A model generated the notes under the pieces. The model was not told the origin of the DNA. It searched no databases and saw only the letters and a program-made list of their open reading frames with translations. 64,000 nucleotides of DNA, from contig NZ_CP081878.1 in assembly GCF_022170825.1 (NCBI RefSeq), positions 1,328,001 through 1,392,000 of the forward strand. Direction: 5' to 3'. The position numbers were made by a program, and so were the translations under genes. Below, in pieces: positions 1-8,349 of this stretch. The stretch is from Exiguobacterium acetylicum. GTDB lineage: Bacteria > Bacillota > Bacilli > Exiguobacteriales > Exiguobacteriaceae. Position 1 is the first letter of the stretch, and every line of letters begins with the position of its first letter.

Positions 1-2
1 AC

Positions 3-812
3 ATTCTCAAGAATCAATTTCCGGAGATTGTATTCTTACCGCCCGTGTCACAACGAGAAGTCGGCCAATTCGTAGAAATCGTCGATGTCATTTTTACGAC
101 AGTTCCGTTAGAAGAGGGCATTCATTTGCAGGCAGATGTCATGCTAGTGCCTACATTACCAACCCGTTTTGAGCAAATTACATTGAGACGTTCGGTCGAA
201 CAACGTTTTTTAAAGCGAAACCAACCTGATGGAGTTCAGCTGGAGGATTTGATTGCTGTCATCAAACAACATGCAACGATCCATAGTGAATCGGCATTAC
301 GACAGGAACTGAATCAATTGTTATATCCAAGACAACAAAAACCGCTACAAGGAGGGCAACCGGTGCTAAATGATTTAATTACAACAAACCAAATACAGAT
401 GCACCAACGTGTGGATTCATGGATGGATGCCATTCGAGTAGCAGCCAGTCCTTTACTGCTCGAGAAGAAAATCCAACCGACATACATTGAAACGATGATT
501 CAAAACGTTGAAGCTCATGGACCATATATCGTTTTGATGCCAGATGTGGCGATTCCACACGCACGACCGGAAGACGGCGTACTCCAACTAGGAATGAGTA
601 TTTTGAAGTTAGAAGAGCCTGTATTGTTTCCGCAAGATAAAGAGGTTCGTCTGTTCTTTGTCCTTGCAGCAATTGATCAAACAACACATCTAAAAGCATT
701 AAGTCAACTGACGAATCTTTTAGGAAATCAAGCAGATGTCACACGTTTGCTAGAAGCAAACTCTGTGGCAGAAATTGAAACAATCATCGAACCATATTCA
801 GAGGAGGACTAA
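3..812 (+). CDS. PRD/PTS-type transcriptional regulator, C-terminal part (EIIB-like + EIIA domains), cut by window edge
   Basis: The reading frame is open from the first bases, so the true start lies outside the window; a GTG at 45 is internal. Residues after the edge fit the EIIB-like domain of BglG/MtlR-type regulators. The second half (about nt 400-812) is a type-2 EIIA domain with the phosphorylatable histidine in PDVAIPHARPEDGV (His codon at 558), in the form typical of ascorbate/galactitol-class EIIA. Four bases separate its stop from the EIIB gene, and an EIIC follows, so it probably both controls this PTS operon and supplies its EIIA activity. The HTH and PRD domains cannot be checked here. 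Confidence 0.85.
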   Translation: MLKNQFPEIVFLPPVSQREVGQFVEIVDVIFTTVPLEEGIHLQADVMLVPTLPTRFEQITLRRSVEQRFLKRNQPDGVQLEDLIAVIKQHATIHSESALRQELNQLLYPRQQKPLQGGQPVLNDLITTNQIQMHQRVDSWMDAIRVAASPLLLEKKIQPTYIETMIQNVEAHGPYIVLMPDVAIPHARPEDGVLQLGMSILKLEEPVLFPQDKEVRLFFVLAAIDQTTHLKALSQLTNLLGNQADVTRLLEANSVAEIETIIEPYSEED

Positions 813-815
813 ATC

Positions 816-1082
816 ATGAAGAAAATTTTAGTAGTATGTGGAAACGGACTTGGATCAAGTTTTATCATGGAACTCAACGTTAAAAAGGCACTTGAACAAA
901 TGGGGAAAGAGGCAGATGTTTCTCATACGGATTTATCGACGGCTCAAACAGAACCTGCCGATATTTATTTAGGAGCAAAAGATATCATTGTTTCGCTCGA
1001 CAACGGTACGCGCGATATCGTTGCTCTTGAAAATGTCATGAATATCGAAGACATTAAGGCACAACTCAGTACACGTCTATAA
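816..1082 (+). CDS. PTS sugar transporter EIIB component, ascorbate (SgaB/UlaB) type
   Basis: This 88-residue protein begins MKKILVVCGNGLGSS, the phosphocysteine loop of lactose/ascorbate-class EIIB proteins, with Cys8 as the phospho-acceptor. Length is normal for a free-standing EIIB. It would take phosphate from EIIA and pass it to the sugar held by the EIIC encoded 33 bases downstream. The start is preceded by a GGAGGA site inside the end of the previous gene. The sugar cannot be fixed from sequence; the family includes ascorbate and pentose-type transporters. Confidence 0.88.
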   Translation: MKKILVVCGNGLGSSFIMELNVKKALEQMGKEADVSHTDLSTAQTEPADIYLGAKDIIVSLDNGTRDIVALENVMNIEDIKAQLSTRL

Positions 1083-1115
1083 AATATCACCACATAACAG
1101 AAGGGGGGACTGACC

Positions 1116-2378
1116 TTGCTTGATTTACTTATGCGTGACATTTTAGGGACACCAGCTATCCTACTCGGTATATTTGCTCTTGTCGGATTAATGTTGCAAA
1201 AGAAAGATCTTGCGACAATCGTTTCTGGGACACTGAAGACAATCATGGGCTTTATCATTATCGGAGCAGGAGCCGGTGTCATCATCGCAGCACTCGAAAT
1301 CTTTAGTAAGATGTTCGACCAAGCATTCAGTATTCGGGGAATCATTCCGAATAACGAGGCAATCGTAGCAGTTGCACAAGATGCATTTGGTGTAGAGACT
1401 GCAATGATCATGGTGTTCGGGATGGTCATGAATATCATCTTGGCACGTTTCACACCATTCAAGTATATTTTCTTGACTGGTCATCATACGCTCTTTATGG
1501 CAAGTTTACTTGCTGCGATTCTTTCAGTTTCAGGATTGAGCGGTGTTCTATTGGTTGTTGTAGGTTCGATTCTACTTGGATTATGTATGGTTCTTTTCCC
1601 GGCACTCTTGCAACCGTTCGTGCGACAAATCACTGGTTCTGACGACTTTGCAGTTGGGCACTTTGGTTCTCTTGGATACTTTATTTCTGGAACGATTGGA
1701 AAATATGCGGGAAATAAAGAACACTCAACGGAGCAAATTAAGGTTCCAAAACAACTAGGGTTCTTAAGGGATACATCCGTTGCTGTTTCTTTGACGATGA
1801 CGCTATTGTTTGTTGTCGTTGCATTGTTTGCCGGACCAGGATTCATTGAAAAAGAATTATCAAGTGGATCAAACTATATCGTTTTCTCTATCATTCAAGC
1901 TATTACGTTCGCGGCAGGAGTATACATCGTACTTGCCGGTGTTCGGATGCTAATTTCGGAAATCGTACCCGCGTTCAAAGGAATTGCAGATAAACTCGTA
2001 CCGAATGCAAAACCAGCACTAGATTGTCCGACAGTCTTCCCATTCGCACCAAACGCGGTCATCATCGGTTTCCTATCCAGTTTTGTCGCTGGATTGATTT
2101 CAATGTTCTTCTTACCTTTACTCGGATTATCAATCATCGTTCCTGGATTAGTTCCGCACTTCTTTACAGGTGCTGCTGCCGGAGTATTCGGTAATGCAAC
2201 TGGCGGAAGACGAGGTGCAATACTTGGTTCGTTTGCAAACGGTATTCTAATCAGCTTTTTACCAGCCTTCCTTCTACCATTACTCGGAAATCTCGGTTTC
2301 GAAGGAACGACATTCGGAGATTCTGACTTTGCATTCGTCGGAATTTTGATCAGTTGGATTGTTTCTCTATTCAGTTAA
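1116..2378 (+). CDS. PTS EIIC component, ascorbate (SgaT/UlaA) family permease
   Basis: A 420-residue integral membrane protein with about ten hydrophobic segments. It has the glycine-rich family features of SgaT/UlaA permeases, such as GFIIIGAGAGVII near residue 45, LTGHHTLFMASL near residue 120 and TGAAAGVFGNATGGRRGA near residue 350. It forms the membrane channel of the PTS and accepts the sugar phosphorylated by EIIB. The start is TTG at 1116, chosen for the AAGGGGGG ribosome binding site eight bases upstream. It is the last gene of the operon and runs into a strong terminator. Ascorbate specificity is inferred from family only. Confidence 0.9.
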   Translation: MLDLLMRDILGTPAILLGIFALVGLMLQKKDLATIVSGTLKTIMGFIIIGAGAGVIIAALEIFSKMFDQAFSIRGIIPNNEAIVAVAQDAFGVETAMIMVFGMVMNIILARFTPFKYIFLTGHHTLFMASLLAAILSVSGLSGVLLVVVGSILLGLCMVLFPALLQPFVRQITGSDDFAVGHFGSLGYFISGTIGKYAGNKEHSTEQIKVPKQLGFLRDTSVAVSLTMTLLFVVVALFAGPGFIEKELSSGSNYIVFSIIQAITFAAGVYIVLAGVRMLISEIVPAFKGIADKLVPNAKPALDCPTVFPFAPNAVIIGFLSSFVAGLISMFFLPLLGLSIIVPGLVPHFFTGAAAGVFGNATGGRRGAILGSFANGILISFLPAFLLPLLGNLGFEGTTFGDSDFAFVGILISWIVSLFS

Positions 2379-2438
2379 ATAGGCGTATTGATTACTTAGC
2401 TCGTTATAAGAAACTGAGCGATTCATTTCTAATCATCG

Positions 2439-2487
2439 AAAAAGACCTGATGCTTCTGAACTCATTCAGAAACAGTCAGGTCTTTTT
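2439..2487. terminator. Bidirectional terminator between PTS operon and leftward membrane gene
   Basis: AAAGACCTGA at 2441 pairs with TCAGGTCTTT at 2476, and inside it TTCTGAA-CTCA-TTCAGAA forms a second perfect stem. T-rich tracts lie on both sides, so it can serve the PTS operon on + and the gene ending at 2486 on -. Confidence 0.85.
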
Positions 2488-3043
2488 AGTTGCTATGTAG
2501 GCGATGGACGATCTGAATGATGTCTTTTTTCGGACGGTCAGGAAACCTGAGACACAACTTTTCGACGCACGTTACAGGATCCTCATTCTCTAACAAGCGA
2601 AGGGCTTCCTTGACGACTGGATCATGTGGTTCGTTCACTTCGAAAGTTTTAGCTGTCGAGTCGTTCGAGTGATGGATCAAATAAAACAACAAGGTATGTA
2701 CAGAAACGAGGACGACTTTCGTCGCGAATGAGATCATGATCGTCTCCGCATAAAGATCCATCCAAAGCAAGACGCTTAAGCTTACTAAAAAGTTCGCTAC
2801 AGCAAAGAGGACGTTTGAGATAGGGCGCTTAAACAATCCACCGAGCGCACGCATCACTCCGTCGAAGATGACGCTAATAAGTAGACTCGCGAGATAGAAA
2901 CATAGGAGAAATGCGAGGCAACCGACAAGCGAGGCGAAAGCGACGTCTCCGACGTATAAGATTAGTCCATCGATTAGGAGTAAAGGAAGCACTAAGATGA
3001 GACAGAGAAATACAAGCGAGAAGGCAGAAAACAGTCGTGACAT
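2486..3043 (-). CDS. Membrane protein of unknown function (YrvL-like N-terminal part possible)
   Basis: A 185-residue protein with four hydrophobic segments in residues 1-130 (around 5-30, 35-62, 78-95 and 104-124), then a soluble tail of about 55 residues rich in charge. The first two segments and the amphipathic piece between them look similar to YrvL-type small membrane regulators, but this is an impression and I give it little weight. The tail (VKEALRLLENEDPVTCVEKL onward) is helical in composition. It stands alone, divergent from the nik operon, and has no partner that suggests a job. Confidence 0.7.
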   Translation of the reverse strand: MSRLFSAFSLVFLCLILVLPLLLIDGLILYVGDVAFASLVGCLAFLLCFYLASLLISVIFDGVMRALGGLFKRPISNVLFAVANFLVSLSVLLWMDLYAETIMISFATKVVLVSVHTLLFYLIHHSNDSTAKTFEVNEPHDPVVKEALRLLENEDPVTCVEKLCLRFPDRPKKDIIQIVHRLHSN

Positions 3044-3064
3044 CAGATCATCCTTTCCGTGCGA

Positions 3065-3082
3065 CTTGCCTGTTCAGGCAAG
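3065..3082. promoter_or_regulatory. Short perfect inverted repeat upstream of leftward membrane gene
   Basis: CTTGCCTG-TT-CAGGCAAG is an 8-2-8 perfect palindrome 22 bases upstream of the ATG at 3043. No T-run follows, so it may be an operator and not a terminator. Chance occurrence cannot be excluded. Confidence 0.25.
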
Positions 3083-3228
3083 AGACGCAGCATACAAACT
3101 AGGATACCGCTTAATACAGTGGATTACAATTATTGACAAAAAAGAAGTGTGTTCAGAATGTTTCTCAGTTGAGAGTGGAAATCCTGTCAAAAAGCGGCTT
3201 GATGTCCAGTTAACATCTGGATTATCCA

Positions 3229-3273
3229 TTGACAATCCTTACCTTTCCCTCTTACAATTGAAAATGATTATCA
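3229..3273 (+). promoter_or_regulatory. nik operon promoter with overlapping Fur-type box
   Basis: TTGACA at 3229-3234 is followed after 18 bases by TACAAT at 3253-3258, a near-consensus housekeeping promoter. Directly after it, TGAAAATGATTATCA (3259-3273) matches the Bacillus Fur box TGATAATNATTATCA at 13 of the 14 defined positions. An operator sitting on the expected transcription start would block the promoter when metal-loaded Fur (or a close relative such as Zur) binds. This suggests that metal, most likely iron, represses the nik-type importer. Confidence 0.75.
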
Positions 3274-3298
3274 ATACAAGTTGGGAGTTCTGTCTACT

Positions 3299-4909
3299 AT
3301 GAATGTTAACCGTAAAAAACTACTACTTTCTACCGTCTCGATCCTGTCTTTGACATCCATATTGATTGGCTGCTCGAATCCGGGCGAGTCGACAGGAGAG
3401 CGAAAAGATAAAGATACAGTGACGCTCGCGTGGCCACGCGATGTCGGAACGATGAACCCGCATGTCTATAACCCATCACAACTGTTCGCGCAATCGATGA
3501 TTTATGAACCACTCGTCCACTACGGCGAAGGTGGAAAGCTCGAGCCTTACTTGGCATCGTCTTGGAAGATTTCTGAGGACGGAAAAACGTATACATTCAC
3601 GCTCCGTGACGGCGTCAAGTTCTCGGACGGTTCGACGTTCGACGCAGCCATCGTCAAAAAGAATTTTGACGCGATCCTTAAACAAAAAGCCTTACATAGC
3701 TGGCTTGGTTTCATCACAAAAATCGAGAAGACGGAAGCGGTCGATGCGAAGACATTCCGCCTGACATTATCAGAAGCCTACTATCCGACGATTCAAGAAC
3801 TCGCGGTCGTCCGTCCAGTGCGTTTCCTCGGAGAAGCTGGATTCCCGGAAAACGGTGATACGTCGAAGGGTGTCAAAAAAGAAGTCGGAACAGGGCCTTG
3901 GATGCTTGACGAGTACAAACCGGATCAGTACGCAACGTTTAAGGTCAACAAGAACTACTGGGGACCGAAGCCGAACGTCGATCACATTAAAGTCGACATC
4001 ATCCCGGATGCGGAGACACGTGTCTTAGCACTCGAAAAAGGACAGGTTGATCTGATTTACGGGGAAGGGGCGATCAGCATCGATGCCTTCAACCAGTTGA
4101 AGACGGATAAGTCGTATAAAACGCAGATGTCTGAACCAGTCGCGACGCGTCTCCTCGTCTTGAACACGAAAAATAAACGTCTGTCTGACGAACGCGTCCG
4201 CCAGGCGCTTCAGCACGGTTTTGATAAAGCCGCACTCGTCGAAGGTATCACGTCAGGACTAGAATCCCCGGCTGATTACCTTCTACCACCGAACATGCCG
4301 TACACCTCGAATCTGAAAGTGCAGCAGCGAGATTATGACGTGAAGGAAGCAAACCGTCTCCTTGATGAAGCAGGCTGGAAACTGCCGAAAGGTGAAAAAG
4401 TTCGCGTTAAAGACGGTCAACCGTTGCAAATCGGAATGATGTATGACGCAGCCGAACAGGTCCAAAAGGCAATGGCGGAGACACTGCAGTCCGAATGGTC
4501 AAAAATCGGTGTCGAGCTGAAAACAGAAGCTGTCGAATTGCCGGATCAAGTCCAGCGTTTCAAAGACAACCGATTTGATATCAACTTCTACAGTAACTTC
4601 GGTGCACCGTATGATCCACATACGTTCGTGAACCTGATTGATACGGATGGCTTCGGCTTCAAAGAAGCGATTTCGGCTTATCCGAATAAAGAACAACTCT
4701 TGCAAGAGATCAAAGATGTCTTGAAGACGACAGACGAAACGAAGCGTCAGAAGATGTACGCTGACATTCTGCCATCGCTCCAAGATCAAGGTGCCTTGAT
4801 TCCCATCTCGTACTTGAAGAAGATGGCGATCTATCAATCGGACGTGACAAACTTCCAGTTCCCGGCGAACCGGGACGAAAGTCCATTTGCTCGGATCGGC
4901 ATCAACTAA
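3299..4909 (+). CDS. nikA: Nickel-type ABC transporter substrate-binding lipoprotein NikA
   Basis: An SBP_bac_5-family (peptide/nickel) binding protein of 536 residues. The N-terminus is a lipoprotein signal ending in the lipobox LIGC, so the mature protein is anchored outside the membrane. The sequence follows NikA closely: NPHVYNPSQLFAQSMIYEPL, then GKTYTFTLRDGVKFSDG, then AYYPTIQELAVVRP and GTGPW. It would hand nickel or a metal-metallophore complex to NikBC. I chose ATG 3299 with TGGGAG upstream; a TTG at 3281 would destroy that site. Metallophore binding of the CntA type is a fair alternative to free nickel, and the Fur box upstream fits that idea. Confidence 0.88.
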   Translation: MNVNRKKLLLSTVSILSLTSILIGCSNPGESTGERKDKDTVTLAWPRDVGTMNPHVYNPSQLFAQSMIYEPLVHYGEGGKLEPYLASSWKISEDGKTYTFTLRDGVKFSDGSTFDAAIVKKNFDAILKQKALHSWLGFITKIEKTEAVDAKTFRLTLSEAYYPTIQELAVVRPVRFLGEAGFPENGDTSKGVKKEVGTGPWMLDEYKPDQYATFKVNKNYWGPKPNVDHIKVDIIPDAETRVLALEKGQVDLIYGEGAISIDAFNQLKTDKSYKTQMSEPVATRLLVLNTKNKRLSDERVRQALQHGFDKAALVEGITSGLESPADYLLPPNMPYTSNLKVQQRDYDVKEANRLLDEAGWKLPKGEKVRVKDGQPLQIGMMYDAAEQVQKAMAETLQSEWSKIGVELKTEAVELPDQVQRFKDNRFDINFYSNFGAPYDPHTFVNLIDTDGFGFKEAISAYPNKEQLLQEIKDVLKTTDETKRQKMYADILPSLQDQGALIPISYLKKMAIYQSDVTNFQFPANRDESPFARIGIN

Positions 4910-4921
4910 AGGAGGGATGAC

Positions 4922-5863
4922 ATGGGGGTCTTCCTCGTCAAACGTATATTATCCGTTATCCCGATTTTGTTACTTGCTGTCTTGATTCTGACGGGGCTGA
5001 TTCATCTGTCGCCGGTTGATCCAGCAGAGGCCTATCTATCTGCTGCTCATATCCAGCCGACAGATGAATTACTCGCTGCCAAACGAGCAGAGTTCGGACT
5101 CGATCAACCATTCTACAAACAATATTTCGATGCTGTCATCCGCTTGGCACAGCTTGATTTCGGAACATCCTATCTATCGGGTAAACCGGTCCTTGAAGAT
5201 GTCTTGCTCCGCTTACCACCAACGGTCGAACTGGCGTTGACAAGTCTGTTACTGGCGCTTGTCATCAGCATCCCGCTCGGATTCCTTGCTGGTATTAAGA
5301 AGAATGGCTTTTTTGACCATCTAAGTCGGGGAATCGCCTTCATTGGTGCTTCCATCCCGTCGTTTTGGCTCGGTTATCTGTTCATCTTCTTCTTTGCCGT
5401 AAAGCTGGATTGGTTTCCGGTCGGTGGGACAGGAAGCGTCATGCACTTGATCTTACCGGCATTGACACTCGCGTTTCCATTGATTGCGCTGTATACACGA
5501 TTACTTCGAGGCAGTGTGATTGAAGCATTGAACGAACCGTATGTCTTATTCGCCCGGACACGTGGACTGAAGGAAGGACGGATTCTTGGTAAACACGTCC
5601 TTCGGATGGCAATCCCACCGATGATTACAGGTCTCGGGATGAACCTCGGGAAGTTACTGACGGGAACAATCATCGTCGAGACCGTCTTCTCTTGGCCGGG
5701 CTTCGGTCGTTACTTCATTGAAGCGATCTTTGATCGAGATATGCCGGTCATTCAAGGGTATGTCTTTCTCGCTGCCCTCGTCTTCATTGGTAGTAGTTTG
5801 CTCGTCGACATCATTCAAGCCGTAATCGATCCGCGACTAGCGAAAAAAGGAGGGACGGTATGA
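4922..5863 (+). CDS. nikB: Nickel/peptide-type ABC transporter permease NikB
   Basis: A 313-residue inner-membrane permease of the DppB/NikB class with six predicted membrane spans. The coupling-helix region FARTRGLKEGRILGKHVLRM (about 215-234) carries the EAA-loop signature that docks on the ATPases. A GGAGGG site precedes the ATG, 12 bases after the nikA stop, so the two are cotranscribed. It pairs with NikC to form the import channel. Confidence 0.9.
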   Translation: MGVFLVKRILSVIPILLLAVLILTGLIHLSPVDPAEAYLSAAHIQPTDELLAAKRAEFGLDQPFYKQYFDAVIRLAQLDFGTSYLSGKPVLEDVLLRLPPTVELALTSLLLALVISIPLGFLAGIKKNGFFDHLSRGIAFIGASIPSFWLGYLFIFFFAVKLDWFPVGGTGSVMHLILPALTLAFPLIALYTRLLRGSVIEALNEPYVLFARTRGLKEGRILGKHVLRMAIPPMITGLGMNLGKLLTGTIIVETVFSWPGFGRYFIEAIFDRDMPVIQGYVFLAALVFIGSSLLVDIIQAVIDPRLAKKGGTV

Positions 5864-6705
5864 ATACACCACTTCCAGCAACGATGATTCGGTCGCGGTA
5901 TACACCGCTTCTCTATCTCTGTGCAGTCGTCTTGATCGGGATGGCAGGCATTGCCTTGTTTGCCCCGTGGATTGCGCCGCATGATCCGAATCTCGTCGAC
6001 TTGACGCAAAAACTACACGGACCGTCGTCTGCTTATCCGCTTGGCACTGATCAGCTCGGTCGGTGTCTCTTGTCCCGGTTGATTTACGGCGCGCGAATCT
6101 CACTCGGCTGTGCCGTCTTGATTTTCATCGCCTCACTTGCGATTGGATTGTTCGTTGGGACACTTGCCGGTTATCGTGGTGGCTGGGTCGACCAACTCTT
6201 GATGCGCCTCTGTGATGGCGTGATGGCATTCCCGAGTCTGATTCTCGTTCTCGGTCTTGTCGGTATCTTTGGTCCAGGACTCAAGCAGGTCATCATCGCC
6301 TTGATGCTCGTCCAGTGGGTCTATTACGCGCGGATGTTCCGCGGAATGGTCATGACGCTGAAGACGGAAGCATTCATCGCGGCTGCTCGCGTCAATGGAT
6401 CGTCTTCATGGAAGATCATCCGGACACACATCTTGCCGAATATCTTACCGCCGCTACTTGTCATCGGGACGCTTGAAATGGGCTGGGCGATCATGGATAT
6501 CTCAGCGATGTCGTTCCTTGGTCTTGGTGTTCAGTCACCGACAGCCGAGTGGGGAGCGATGATTCACGAAGGAAAATCCTATATCCGGACGAACCCGGAA
6601 CTGATGATTTATCCGGGACTTGCGATCATGCTCGTCATCATCAGCTTTAACATTTTAGGAGAACAGTTAGCCGAACGGTTCGGTGTTTCAAAAACGATGA
6701 AATGA
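5860..6705 (+). CDS. nikC: Nickel/peptide-type ABC transporter permease NikC
   Basis: A 281-residue DppC/NikC-class permease. It has an N-terminal membrane span followed by the family motif LGTDQLGRCLLSRLIYGAR, and an EAA loop AAARVNGSSSWKIIRTHILP. The ATG overlaps the nikB stop by four bases (ATGA), the usual sign of translational coupling. It forms the second half of the membrane channel. The product ends at ATGAAATGA, where the next frame begins. Confidence 0.9.
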   Translation: MNTPLPATMIRSRYTPLLYLCAVVLIGMAGIALFAPWIAPHDPNLVDLTQKLHGPSSAYPLGTDQLGRCLLSRLIYGARISLGCAVLIFIASLAIGLFVGTLAGYRGGWVDQLLMRLCDGVMAFPSLILVLGLVGIFGPGLKQVIIALMLVQWVYYARMFRGMVMTLKTEAFIAAARVNGSSSWKIIRTHILPNILPPLLVIGTLEMGWAIMDISAMSFLGLGVQSPTAEWGAMIHEGKSYIRTNPELMIYPGLAIMLVIISFNILGEQLAERFGVSKTMK

Positions 6706-7508
6706 GAGGAGGTGCCCGTATCGAACCGATATTAGCAGTTGATGGTCTGACTGTCCGTACGAAACAACAGGTGACGTTGATTGAAGAGGTATCCTTCTCG
6801 ATCCACGCGGGACAGATTCTTGGTCTCGTCGGTGAAAGTGGTTGTGGGAAGACGGTGACGAGCCTTGCTTTGATGCGTCTGCTTAATCCGCAGACAACGC
6901 AGATGACCGGTGATATCACACTGAATGGAAAATCCATTCAATCTTTATCGGAACGCGCTGTTCGGACGATTCGTGGTGGTGAGATTGCCTTCATCATGCA
7001 AAATCCGATGAGCGCGTTTACGCCGGTCTATACGATCGGGCACCAGATGATTGAAACGATTCAGACGCACGCGCGTTGTTCAAAGCGTGAAGCGAAACAT
7101 CAGGCAATGACGGCACTCGAAGAAGTCAACTTGATCGATCCCGCCCGAGTGCTCAAAGCCTATCCGTTCGAACTGAGTGGTGGGATGTTGCAACGGGTCA
7201 TGATTGCCTTAGCTGTTGCGCTCCGTCCGAGCGTCCTGATTGCCGACGAACCGACGACGGCGCTCGACGTCTTCAATCAAAAGACAGTTCTTGAATTACT
7301 CGAACGGATGCGGGCGACTTATGAAACGGCAATCTTATTGATTTCGCACGACCTCGGTGTGGTCGCTGAACTCGCAGACGATGTCCTCGTCATGCAACAA
7401 GGTCGGATCGTTGAACAAGCAGATGTCTTTGAGTTGTTTGATCGTCCGCAACATCCGTATACGCAGTCACTTCTCGCACAGCATATCGGAAGGGAGGCGC
7501 TTGGGTGA
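6702..7508 (+). CDS. nikD: Nickel-type ABC transporter ATP-binding protein NikD
   Basis: A 268-residue ATPase with Walker A GESGCGKT, Q-loop MQNPMSAF, signature LSGGMLQRVMIA, Walker B VLIADEP and the switch histidine in LISHDLG. The C-terminal RPQHPYTQSL segment is typical of oligopeptide/nickel ATPases. The only ATG start, at 6702, overlaps the nikC stop but has no ribosome binding site upstream. A strong GAGGAGGTG lies just inside it, six bases before an in-frame ATC (6720), so initiation at ATC is a real possibility. It energises import together with NikE. Confidence 0.9.
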   Translation: MRGGARIEPILAVDGLTVRTKQQVTLIEEVSFSIHAGQILGLVGESGCGKTVTSLALMRLLNPQTTQMTGDITLNGKSIQSLSERAVRTIRGGEIAFIMQNPMSAFTPVYTIGHQMIETIQTHARCSKREAKHQAMTALEEVNLIDPARVLKAYPFELSGGMLQRVMIALAVALRPSVLIADEPTTALDVFNQKTVLELLERMRATYETAILLISHDLGVVAELADDVLVMQQGRIVEQADVFELFDRPQHPYTQSLLAQHIGREALG

Positions 7509-8302
7509 GTCTCTTGCAGATTGATCACGTCTCACACGTCTACAAACGCCGGTTTCGACCAGCACAGACCGTCTTGCAGGATGTCTCGTTGACGCTTGAA
7601 GCCGGTCAATGTCTCGGACTACTCGGGTCGAGTGGTGCCGGAAAAAGTACGCTCGGACGATTGTTGCTCGGACTCGAACGTCCTTCAAGCGGAACGATTT
7701 GGTTCAATGGTGTCGATTGCCAAGCGACAAAACGTCCCTTTCAAGGTGATGTCCAAGTCGTCTTCCAGGACTCGTTTGCTGCCGTTAATCCGAAGCTGAC
7801 AGCTGCTGCCATCATCGCGGAACCGCTTGATAACTTTATTCGTTTAAAGGGAGAAGCACGACAACAGCGTCTCGTCACGCTCATTGAACAGGTCGGTCTC
7901 AAAGCAGCAGATTTAACGAAGTATCCGTCACAGTTCAGTGGCGGACAACTTCAGCGGATTGCGATCGCACGGGCGATTGCTGCTGAACCACGACTGATCG
8001 TCCTAGACGAAGCGGTCAGCAGCCTCGATATGGTCAATAAACGGTTGATTCTCGAGTTACTAGCTGATTTAAAGCGAAAACATGGCTTAACATATGTCTT
8101 CATCACGCATGATATCAAAGCAGCTGAACAACTTTGCGACAGCTTCGCGATCTTAGAGCAAGGACGCCTCGTCGGGCATTATCCGAGTCTAGTTGCATTT
8201 GATGCTGCGACGGATCCTGCCGTCGAACGGATGCGTCAAGCAAAGCTTGCCGTACATCCAAGGCAACGAACGATTCGTCAAGCACAACCAAACAAAGGAT
8301 AA
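7505..8302 (+). CDS. nikE: Nickel-type ABC transporter ATP-binding protein NikE
   Basis: A 265-residue ATPase paired with NikD. It has Walker A GSSGAGKST, signature FSGGQLQRIAIA, Walker B LIVLDEA and FITHDI for the switch. The GTG start at 7505 overlaps the nikD stop by four bases and follows GGAAGGAGG. It is the last gene of the operon; its stop codon lies within the left arm of the terminator. The C-terminal tail carries many basic residues, which is a family trait. Confidence 0.9.
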   Translation: MSLLQIDHVSHVYKRRFRPAQTVLQDVSLTLEAGQCLGLLGSSGAGKSTLGRLLLGLERPSSGTIWFNGVDCQATKRPFQGDVQVVFQDSFAAVNPKLTAAAIIAEPLDNFIRLKGEARQQRLVTLIEQVGLKAADLTKYPSQFSGGQLQRIAIARAIAAEPRLIVLDEAVSSLDMVNKRLILELLADLKRKHGLTYVFITHDIKAAEQLCDSFAILEQGRLVGHYPSLVAFDAATDPAVERMRQAKLAVHPRQRTIRQAQPNKG

Positions 8303-8335
8303 CGGACTGTGAACTGCTCCGTTATCCTTTTTTGT
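8294..8335. terminator. Terminator of nik operon, usable from both sides
   Basis: AAAGGATAACGGA (8294-8306) pairs perfectly with TCCGTTATCCTTT (8318-8330), followed by a T-run. It lies between nikE and the convergent ABC permease gene, and the complement also ends in T-rich sequence. Confidence 0.9.
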
Positions 8336-8349
8336 GCTGTAGAGGTGGA

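Noticed and set aside
965..1462. Long open frame on the minus strand inside the PTS EIIB/EIIC genes
   Set aside because: It is the complement of a clear membrane protein gene, has no binding site, and its low-complexity sequence mirrors the EIIC codons.
2997..3302. Frame of 101 codons on + ahead of nikA
   Set aside because: It covers the start of the divergent gene, the nik promoter and the Fur box; it has no ribosome binding site and no family.
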